Shown: positions 51,703 to 57,673 of the stretch, piece after piece
Layout: each line of letters begins with the position of its first letter
How positions within the stretch are numbered: position 1 is the stretch's first letter
Origin: QYOJ01 sp964642545
GTDB lineage: Bacteria; Bacteroidota; Bacteroidia; Bacteroidales; FEN-979
Assembly: GCA_964642545.1 (NCBI GenBank)
Contig: CAZXQU010000009.1
Coordinates: 1 to 57,673 of the forward strand
Direction: 5' to 3'
Length of the DNA: 57,673 bases
Made by a program: the position numbers and the translations under genes
The notes under the pieces: model-generated
The model's database searches: none
Told to the model about the DNA's origin: nothing
The model's input: the letters and a program-made list of their open reading frames with translations, nothing else

Positions 51703-54117
51703 TTAAATTTTTAGCGTAATACCAACCATATAATTGATCAATGCCTGAGGGAAATATCCGTTAACATTGTATTGTCGGCCGTCATGGTTGTAGCGGTAAA
51801 TCCAGGCATTGGTTTCATAATGATTGCTGAACAGATTATTGATCATAAGGCTGATCCCAATTTCAGAAAAGGGTTTGAGCCTGAATTGATATCCCAATAC
51901 CAGGTTATTGACAAAATAGGGGTGAAGGGTTCGGTCTTCATTGGAGGTATTGTCAATGTACTGTTTGCCGATATACCTTGAATGAAGTGAGACGGTCGCA
52001 CCTTTGAATGGTTTGTAAGTAAGGATACTTCCCAGTATTATGCCGGGGGAGAAGGAGAGCTTGGTGGTTCCTAGAAACGTATCAGTTTGTCCGGTAAATG
52101 CCCATGTGGAATCATAATCATCAACATATTCCGTGAAATTTTTGATCTTGTTGAGACTAAATGTACCCGTAACATCCCACTGAAGTTTCTTCCACAGGTT
52201 GACCCCTGCACTAACCTCAATTCCTGTCCTGTAACTATGGGGAACGTTAATCATGATCGCTTCCCCTACATTGTTAATTTCGCCCGTAAGAACCAGCTGA
52301 TCCCTATAATCCATATAATAGACGTTGACTCCTGCCATCCATGAAGTACGTTTGTAAGTAATCCCAAGTTCATAGTCATAAAGCCTTTCGGAGGTTGGGG
52401 TTCGATTGGTATCGGCATCCTTATAATTATTCCTGCTGGGTTCCCGGTTTCCAATCCCAAATGAGAGGTAACCATTGAGATGCTTCGTGAAATCGAAGAA
52501 AATTCCGGTTTTTGGGTTGAAAAAATTGAAGGTATGGGTTTGGTTGATGGGTCGAAGGTCATCCAATTCACCCTCCATCCGGTAATATACATAGCGGTAT
52601 TGGAGGTCGGCGAAGAGTGTTATCATTTTCATCACCTCCCAGCTGGCTTTGGTGAAGATGTTGATATCATTTTTCAACCCGGTGTTCTCATACCAGTTTC
52701 GCTGGTTATCGCCGTTCGATGCATATTGTGCCCAAATCATATGGCCATAGTGCATGCCGTAATATTGTGAGATTCCACCACCAAAGATTAGTTTCAATTT
52801 ATCTGGAATGGTGTATCCGGTGGAGAAAGTTAATCCATAGTAGCTGTTGTCCAGCCATTTTCGATTAACGAGGTTTGTCGAAAGAAGGGTGTCATTGCCA
52901 ATGATTACATTATCCAGCCCGTATTCTGCAAAAGTTTCGTCAGGTTTATAGTTTTCGTAATAACCTTTCCCTTTCGTGAGAAAAAGAGCCGTGTTGATAT
53001 TCCACCTAATTCCAGGTTTTTGAGAGAATATCAATTGGTAGTGGTCTTGTTGGTAGTTGTCGGTTTGATTAGTATAATATTGAATCTGACCAGTGGAATC
53101 AACATATTCTCCGGCGGGATTGTAGGTACGGTTGGTGCTCAGGGAATCCAGAGGCACTCCTTCCCATGCCTGGTAGGTTCGCTCATGTCCTGAGAAGGTA
53201 ACCAATTTAAGGGTGGTCTTTTTCCCGTAGTACCCTCCGCTGACATAGAACGACTTGAGTTTTGAAAATGCCCTGTCGATATATCCATCTGATGATATAT
53301 AGGATAAGCGCCCGTCGACTGCAAGTCCCGACTTCAGGAGGCCTGTTCCGAACTTCAATGTTGTTTTATAGGAGTTGAAAGATCCGAAGGATGCTGCCAG
53401 TTCTCCGTAGGAGTCTTGATTCATCTCAGTGGTGAGTATATTTATTGTTGCGCCAAAAGCCCCGGCCCCATTGGTAGATGTTCCAACGCCCCGTTGGATT
53501 TGGATATTTTCCGTAGAGGAAGCCAGGTCGGGGAGGTCGACGAACCAAACGCCCTGCGATTCGGCATCATTAAGAGGGATGCCATTGATTGTGACATTGA
53601 TTCGTGTAAGGTCACTTCCCCGGATGTTCAATCCCGTATAACCGATCCCGTTGCCGGCATCAGATGTGACGATCACCGAAGGAGTGGATTGGATAACATA
53701 GGGGAGGTCACGACCCAGGTTTGCTTCCTCGATCTTAGCGCCACTTAGTGTCGTATAGGCCGTAGGGTAGTTCTCCCCAGCACGGGTAGCGAGTATGTTG
53801 ACCTCTTCTCCAAGGATTGCACTCTCTTCCATCTCAAAGCGGATGGTTGTATCCGTGTTAATCCTCGATGAGATTGTGATCGGTTTGAAGCCAACAAAGG
53901 AGCAGGTTAGTGAGTAGCTTCCTTTTCGGATTCCGGAAAGCACGTAGTTACCGGCGCTATCTGCAATAGCCGTATTATATGTATTCTGTATACGGATATG
54001 TGCTTCGGGCATTGGTTTGTTGTTGGACCGATCGGTTACTTTTCCTTGGATTACAATCTGTGACTGCACAGTTGTCATCAAAAGAAGAGATGCGAGGATT
54101 CCCAGAATTCTTTGCAT
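51703..54117 (-). CDS. TonB-dependent outer-membrane receptor, predicted thiamin transporter
   Basis: 804 residues with a signal peptide (MQRILGILASLLLMTTVQSQ). Then a carboxypeptidase-regulatory-like domain (IQGKVTDRSNNKPMPEAHIRI, about 23-105), a plug (about 115-225) with GYTGLNIRGSDLTRINVTIN and GVWFVDLPD, and a 22-strand barrel ending in LINYMVGITLKI with a terminal hydrophobic residue. No SusD partner follows. A TPP riboswitch lies 70 bp upstream, which makes thiamin or a thiamin precursor the likely substrate, as known for Bacteroidota OMP-thi receptors. Confidence 0.92.
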   Translation of the reverse strand: MQRILGILASLLLMTTVQSQIVIQGKVTDRSNNKPMPEAHIRIQNTYNTAIADSAGNYVLSGIRKGSYSLTCSFVGFKPITISSRINTDTTIRFEMEESAILGEEVNILATRAGENYPTAYTTLSGAKIEEANLGRDLPYVIQSTPSVIVTSDAGNGIGYTGLNIRGSDLTRINVTINGIPLNDAESQGVWFVDLPDLASSTENIQIQRGVGTSTNGAGAFGATINILTTEMNQDSYGELAASFGSFNSYKTTLKFGTGLLKSGLAVDGRLSYISSDGYIDRAFSKLKSFYVSGGYYGKKTTLKLVTFSGHERTYQAWEGVPLDSLSTNRTYNPAGEYVDSTGQIQYYTNQTDNYQQDHYQLIFSQKPGIRWNINTALFLTKGKGYYENYKPDETFAEYGLDNVIIGNDTLLSTNLVNRKWLDNSYYGLTFSTGYTIPDKLKLIFGGGISQYYGMHYGHMIWAQYASNGDNQRNWYENTGLKNDINIFTKASWEVMKMITLFADLQYRYVYYRMEGELDDLRPINQTHTFNFFNPKTGIFFDFTKHLNGYLSFGIGNREPSRNNYKDADTNRTPTSERLYDYELGITYKRTSWMAGVNVYYMDYRDQLVLTGEINNVGEAIMINVPHSYRTGIEVSAGVNLWKKLQWDVTGTFSLNKIKNFTEYVDDYDSTWAFTGQTDTFLGTTKLSFSPGIILGSILTYKPFKGATVSLHSRYIGKQYIDNTSNEDRTLHPYFVNNLVLGYQFRLKPFSEIGISLMINNLFSNHYETNAWIYRYNHDGRQYNVNGYFPQALINYMVGITLKI

Positions 54118-54186
54118 GGTTGATTCAGTTTAATGAATAGAATAAACGGTAAACCGATCAATTGAGGAGTACGATGATTTGTGTAA

Positions 54187-54262
54187 CGGTCTCCCTCCGC
54201 CGGCATTATCCGGATCAGGTTCAAAGAGTATGATCTCAGCCCTTTTTGTAAGGCACCCCTAA
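54187..54262 (-). promoter_or_regulatory. TPP riboswitch (thi box)
   Basis: The minus strand carries the thi-box elements in order: GGGGTGCC, a small hairpin (TTACAAAAAGG region), GGCTGAGA, an ACTCTTTGAA arm, CCTGATCCGGATAATGCC, GGCG and GAGGGAGA. The P1 closing stem is not well paired by eye. It controls the TonB receptor and perhaps the genes after it. A control mechanism (terminator or start-site masking) is not visible. Confidence 0.93.
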
Positions 54263-54339
54263 TTGATAGTGAAGCAAAGGTACGAAATCTGGCATCTGTT
54301 ATCAAGCAATTAGTTATTTTTGTATCAAGTTTATCGCTA

Positions 54340-54756
54340 ATGAAACTGATCATCATCAACGGACCGAACCTGAATCTGCTAGGGAAGAGAGAGCCCGCTA
54401 TATATGGGTCTGAAAGTTTCGAGGTTTTCCTCAAGAAGCTGCGAAAAAGGTTTCCACTAGTAACAATAGAATATTTCCAGTCAAACGTGGAAGGGGAGAT
54501 CATCAATGCATTGCAGAAGGTTGGATTCCTTTACGATGGCATCATTTTAAATGCAGGAGGCTATACTCACACTTCGGTGGCCATTGCCGATGCAGTTAAA
54601 TCGATCAGTTCCCCTGTAATCGAAGTTCACATTTCCAACATTTTTGCTAGGGAGTCATTTCGTCACATCTCCATTATTTCGCCTTATGTGAAAGGGATAA
54701 TCACCGGTTTTGGACTAGATTCATACCGGCTGGCGGTTGAGAGTTTTCTGGTTTAA
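54340..54756 (+). CDS. aroQ: 3-dehydroquinate dehydratase, type II
   Basis: 138-residue shikimate-pathway enzyme, forming a dodecamer. Active-site segments: INGPNLNLLGKREPAIYG (with catalytic Tyr and flexible loop Arg), QSNVEGEIINAL, LNAGGYTHTSVAIADAV (His), and VIEVHISNIFARESFRH. Divergent from the thiamin receptor. Its last 4 bp overlap the convergent GT2 gene. Confidence 0.95.
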   Translation: MKLIIINGPNLNLLGKREPAIYGSESFEVFLKKLRKRFPLVTIEYFQSNVEGEIINALQKVGFLYDGIILNAGGYTHTSVAIADAVKSISSPVIEVHISNIFARESFRHISIISPYVKGIITGFGLDSYRLAVESFLV

Positions 54757-55778
54757 GATTGGAAAAACTTGTTGGGGTCTAATTGCGAGAAATGTTTCTT
54801 CCCACGGAGGTAGTACTCAACCACCACATTTTTTTTATACATCATCTTCATGCTCCCGTGTTTGAGTTGTTTCCGTTTCCTGTAAAGAGAAGGGAGAGAT
54901 GCGTAGAAACTGATATGGGCGTGTGCCACAGCCCAGAAATCCTTAAACCCAGCCTGGATCAGGAACTTGAAAGCAGCAACACCATCCAGTAATAGCCGGA
55001 TGGCAAAAACTTTAAATAGAAGTCTTGAAGGCAGGTTTTTGTATAGAAGCATAAAATTGTTACGGAAATTCAGGTAGGTTTTTCTCCATGAAGCCTTTGG
55101 GAGGGTCCCACCGCCGATATGGTAAACGGTTGAATCGGGGCAATACATCACCCGGTAGCCATAATTGTGGAGTCTCCAGCAGTAATCGATCTCCTCCATA
55201 TGAGCAAAAAAGTCATCATCGAATCCTCCAAGCTGGATAAATAAATCACTTCTAAGGAAGAGGCAGGCCCCGGTAGCCCAAGAGATCTCAACCTGATCGT
55301 CGTATTGTCCGGTATCTTTTTCAATGGTAAGAAATAACCTGCCCCTGCAGAATGGATAACCATATTCATCGATGTATCCACCAGCGGCTCCGGCATATTC
55401 GAATGCGTCGCGTTGGTGGTATGACCTGATTTTAGGCTGACAGGCACCAATCAGGGAATCACTTTCCATCAGAGAGATAATTGGGTGGATCCAGCCGGAT
55501 GTTACTTCGACATCAGAATTTATTAAGATATAATAGTCTGCTTTTACTTGTTTCAGGGCTACGTTGTACCCTCTGGCAAATCCTTCGTTCTTAGTGTTTT
55601 GTATAATTCGTATACGTGGAAAGTGATGCTGAATGAAATCGACCGAACCATCTGTCGAGGCATTGTCGGCCACAATGATCTCAATATCGGCATCGGTATG
55701 ATCGATTAAAGGAGGAAGGAATTTCCCGAGGAATTTTTTCCCGTTCCAATTGAGAATAACGACAGCAACCTTAGGCAT
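54753..55778 (-). CDS. Glycosyltransferase family 2 (rhamnosyltransferase-like)
   Basis: 341-residue GT-A enzyme: VAVVILNWNGKKFLGKFLPP, IIVADNASTDGSVDFI, EGFARGYNVAL, DxD-type YYILINSDVEVT, and HMEEIDYCWRLHNYGYRV. A C-terminal membrane-proximal helix region (FKVFAIRLLLDGVAAFKFLI) follows. It probably adds a sugar in surface-glycan synthesis. It ends in a 4-bp overlap with aroQ and begins just beyond a GAATTA-type heptamer array. Confidence 0.92.
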   Translation of the reverse strand: MPKVAVVILNWNGKKFLGKFLPPLIDHTDADIEIIVADNASTDGSVDFIQHHFPRIRIIQNTKNEGFARGYNVALKQVKADYYILINSDVEVTSGWIHPIISLMESDSLIGACQPKIRSYHQRDAFEYAGAAGGYIDEYGYPFCRGRLFLTIEKDTGQYDDQVEISWATGACLFLRSDLFIQLGGFDDDFFAHMEEIDYCWRLHNYGYRVMYCPDSTVYHIGGGTLPKASWRKTYLNFRNNFMLLYKNLPSRLLFKVFAIRLLLDGVAAFKFLIQAGFKDFWAVAHAHISFYASLPSLYRKRKQLKHGSMKMMYKKNVVVEYYLRGKKHFSQLDPNKFFQS

Positions 55779-55782
55779 CAGA

Positions 55783-55817
55783 GAATTACGAATTACGAAT
55801 TAAGAATTATGAATTCC
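55783..55817. repeat. Heptamer array GAATTAC type (left partner)
   Basis: Five 7-bp units: GAATTAC, GAATTAC, GAATTAA, GAATTAT, GAATTCC, starting 5 bp upstream of the GT2 start codon. The array at 55885-55919 is the same word in inverted orientation. Confidence 0.88.
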
Positions 55818-55884
55818 CGGACGGAAGAATCCGATGTTCGAAATTCTTTATGAAAGTAAATCACAAAGATAAAGAAATCTGCTC

Positions 55885-55919
55885 CTTAATTCTTAATTCT
55901 TAATTCGTAATTCTTAATT
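55885..55919. repeat. Heptamer array CTTAATT type (right, inverted partner)
   Basis: Five 7-bp units: CTTAATT, CTTAATT, CTTAATT, CGTAATT, CTTAATT. It is complementary to the array at 55783-55817, so the two could pair as a stem of roughly 30 bp around a 67-nt loop. The stop codon of the GWxTD gene (55914-55916) is inside it. Confidence 0.88.
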
Positions 55920-57377
55920 GGGTAAGGTCCAGTAGTCCTCCTGCATATCTCCCCACGAATTGATTACCTGGGTATCTGTGATATCAATAGTCTGATACAT
56001 TCGGCTGCGAAGATCAACCTGCCATCGGGCATTGTGGATCTCACCGATAGCATCGGAGTGGAGCAGGAAAAAGTCGCTGGTAACCATATCGGGCGAATAA
56101 AAAACAAATTTCCGGTTGCTCTGGTTCGTCAGTGTGTAATATTGCCAGATCTCGTAGGGATAGTTGCTGGGTTCGTTGTATCGTTCTGCGCGAACATTGG
56201 GTGCTCCGTACTGCAGGAAAACTCTTCCGCGATCGGTCTGGTAACCTCTCTTTACAGGTGTTCCGAAATTATGTTCTACGATTTCTATCAGGTATTTATA
56301 TGACATCCAGGCCTTCTCTGGATTGTTTGCATCCCGGCGCTGCCAAAACCCAAGGAAGTATTGTTGCAGGACAGGAAGGGTGGCAGTTTGCAGGTTTCCC
56401 TTAAGAAAATTCTTCTCCAATGCCGATGAGATTGGATAGGTTGAGTTGACGTACTCCCTCAAGGTGTCGATGTTGGTGTACCTCTCCACAAAGGAGTTGA
56501 TGGGGTTAACTGTTGCCATGTCATCGATGGTAAGTTTGGCGTAGGGGTTGCTGCGCTGGAAAAAAAGTTTTCTGGATGCCATTATCTGGTTTTGCTGATC
56601 CCTGGCTTCTACAATTAAATTGTAGTTACCGGTTGGCAGGTTAACAATGTTTAAATCTGCCAGAACGACCGTCACATCTTTGGCCATCTCTTTCTTTACT
56701 TTCTCCAGGTCTTTTACCCGCTGACCATTTTCCAGGGTCTCCACATAGTAATTGAGAAGGTATTTATTTCCTTCTCCTACCTGCTTGTTCATGTTGTATA
56801 GCTCACAATAGAAAATGATTTTATTTTCCGTTTGAGGGTAGAAACTATAAACATAAGGGACGAGGTCGAAACCCGATTTGTTGATTTCGGACTCTGTATC
56901 GCTATGTGTATAACTCTTTATCAATTCAATTCCCGAGATTGCAGGTTTGTCCTTCGGATAATTGATGGTAACGGTTTGAGAATAAGGTGTTACTTCGGCT
57001 TTTAAATTCTGGTCGGAGAGCTGCACCTCAAATTCATAGGTGCCATTTGGAAGGAGGAATCGTTGCTGGTCAATAAAATGGAAGTCGAGTTTACTGGTGT
57101 CGGCAATAGCCGGACTCTTTAGTTCATATTTTTTGAAGGCTTTGATTTCGCTGTTTTGTTTGAAGGTCATGAGAATGTTGACGGTTCCCTGAAATTTCCC
57201 ATTACTGATTTTTGTATATTCGACACTATTTGCGTCAATTGTGAGGTAAGTCTCAATATAGGGGCCATCGGGGGAGTAGAAAGTGGAATAGGTAAGGTAG
57301 GCCCTTAGATTTCCTCCTGTAACAGAGGTAATGCCACTCACCATAACCAGAAATATAATTATCATGTACTTTTTCAT
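55914..57377 (-). CDS. GWxTD domain-containing exported protein
   Basis: 487 residues; signal peptide MKKYMIIIFLVMVSGITSVTG. A beta-rich N-terminal two-thirds (about 25-290). A C-terminal GWxTD domain: FWQRRDANNPEKAW, then GYQTDRGRVFLQYGAPN as the signature (Tyr replaces Trp), YPYEIWQYY and FVFYSPDM. Such proteins are found in Bacteroidota and relatives; function unknown. The last codon and stop lie in a heptamer array. Confidence 0.87.
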   Translation of the reverse strand: MKKYMIIIFLVMVSGITSVTGGNLRAYLTYSTFYSPDGPYIETYLTIDANSVEYTKISNGKFQGTVNILMTFKQNSEIKAFKKYELKSPAIADTSKLDFHFIDQQRFLLPNGTYEFEVQLSDQNLKAEVTPYSQTVTINYPKDKPAISGIELIKSYTHSDTESEINKSGFDLVPYVYSFYPQTENKIIFYCELYNMNKQVGEGNKYLLNYYVETLENGQRVKDLEKVKKEMAKDVTVVLADLNIVNLPTGNYNLIVEARDQQNQIMASRKLFFQRSNPYAKLTIDDMATVNPINSFVERYTNIDTLREYVNSTYPISSALEKNFLKGNLQTATLPVLQQYFLGFWQRRDANNPEKAWMSYKYLIEIVEHNFGTPVKRGYQTDRGRVFLQYGAPNVRAERYNEPSNYPYEIWQYYTLTNQSNRKFVFYSPDMVTSDFFLLHSDAIGEIHNARWQVDLRSRMYQTIDITDTQVINSWGDMQEDYWTLPN

Positions 57378-57496
57378 ATCCAGTTAGTTTTTAATCGGGA
57401 CAAAGGTATTTTGAAACAACAACAAAAAAAACAATAATGGACGAATAAAGAACTTTCATGGATAAACGGATGTTTTTTTTACAACCTAAAGGTTTG

Positions 57497-57504
57497 TATT
57501 TTTG
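57497..57504 (+). promoter_or_regulatory. Candidate -7 box upstream of tRNA-Ser
   Basis: TATTTTTG matches TAnnTTTG, 79 bp before the tRNA-Ser 5' end. The leader between them contains the palindrome at 57565-57576. Confidence 0.4.
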
Positions 57505-57564
57505 TGCTGCAAATTTGATTCTAGATCTTGGAAGGATAAGTTTTTATCCAGTTTACAGCATCCA

Positions 57565-57576
57565 GATTCTAGAATC
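57565..57576. repeat. Perfect 12-bp palindrome before tRNA-Ser
   Basis: GATTCTAGAATC, 7 bp upstream of the tRNA 5' end; GATTCTAGATC occurs again at about 57517. It could be an RNA-processing or recombination relic. Function unclear. Confidence 0.4.
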
Positions 57577-57583
57577 CTGTGCT

Positions 57584-57670
57584 GGAGAGATGCCAGAGTG
57601 GTCGATTGGGGCGGTCTCGAAAACCGTTGACCCGCTTGCGGGTCCCAGGGTTCGAATCCCTGTCTCTCCG
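57584..57670 (+). tRNA. tRNA-Ser (CGA)
   Basis: Acceptor GGAGAGA pairs with TCTCTCC, discriminator G70. Anticodon loop CTCGAAA has anticodon CGA. A long class II variable arm (TTGACCCGCTTGCGGGTCCC) and T loop TTCGAAT follow. CCA is not encoded (CAA follows the discriminator). Confidence 0.93.
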
Positions 57671-57673
57671 CAA

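Noticed and set aside
55783..55919. Inverted GAATTA arrays as a proven MITE or insertion sequence
   Set aside because: No transposase, no target-site duplication and no second copy in the window; reported only as an inverted repeat pair.

Overview
The window looks like chromosomal core sequence from an anaerobic, probably fermentative member of the Bacteroidota, most likely Bacteroidales. Evidence: a type IX secretion protein (PorQ), long-form NusB, a GWxTD-domain protein, DUF5683, DUF5723, DUF4294 and DUF3276 proteins, the parA-parB-DUF5683-dapB-lepB gene order, TAnnTTTG-type promoter boxes, few Shine-Dalgarno sites, and an [FeFe]-hydrogenase operon. I see no prophage, insertion sequence, CRISPR array or defence island. 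No gene-free stretch exceeds about 300 bases.

Layout. 1-5.5 kb: partial tRNA-Met, aldehyde dehydrogenase, uvrA, then a divergent ECF sigma factor with a strong Shine-Dalgarno site and a small downstream gene. 5.5-9.7 kb: rex-ribF-trmD-rplS (minus strand) and divergent nhaD. 9.7-14.5 kb: an OmpR-type two-component system divergent from a small secreted acidic protein, then a GT4 glycosyltransferase. 14.5-18.1 kb: hydCBA hydrogenase. 18.3-30.9 kb: truA, a WG-repeat protein, split transketolase, lolA, ftsK, a DUF4412-like protein, lepB, dapB, DUF5683, parB, parA, DUF3276. 31-35.4 kb (plus): nusB, porQ, ispH, recF, DUF721. 35.4-44.6 kb (minus): FAH-family hydrolase, DnaQ-like exonuclease, 2-oxoacid dehydrogenase E2, a GT2 fusion protein, DUF4294, clpX, clpP, tig, tRNA-Leu. 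44.8-57.7 kb: a DUF5723 protein, an orphan DppC-like permease, tRNA-His, thioredoxin-like protein, smpB, M16 peptidase, a TonB receptor under a TPP riboswitch, aroQ, GT2, a GWxTD protein, tRNA-Ser.

Two signals stand out. First, a local Rex regulon: near-consensus 18-bp Rex operators (TTGTTAA-N4-TTAACAA type) lie between rex and nhaD and just downstream of the predicted hydCBA promoter. The hydrogenase beta subunit is the short form without extra Fe-S domains, the form known from NADH-dependent non-bifurcating hydrogenases. Together these suggest NADH-sensing control of H2 evolution and Na+/H+ antiport. Second, a dispersed family of short tandem arrays with a 7-bp period (a few with 8 bp), each with a different word. 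They sit at the 3' ends or in the spacers of many genes, supply the last codons of a histidine kinase and of DapB, and encode a heptapeptide-repeat linker in the E2 acyltransferase. They resemble in style the heptanucleotide STRR repeats of cyanobacteria.

Other points: a RibF whose riboflavin-kinase half has lost its signature motifs; four TTAAC half-sites spaced 11/10/11 bp as a likely response-regulator operator; a TPP riboswitch whose transcript may run on into an M16 peptidase and smpB; and a GT2 enzyme fused to what looks like a degenerate polyprenyl sugar-phosphotransferase.
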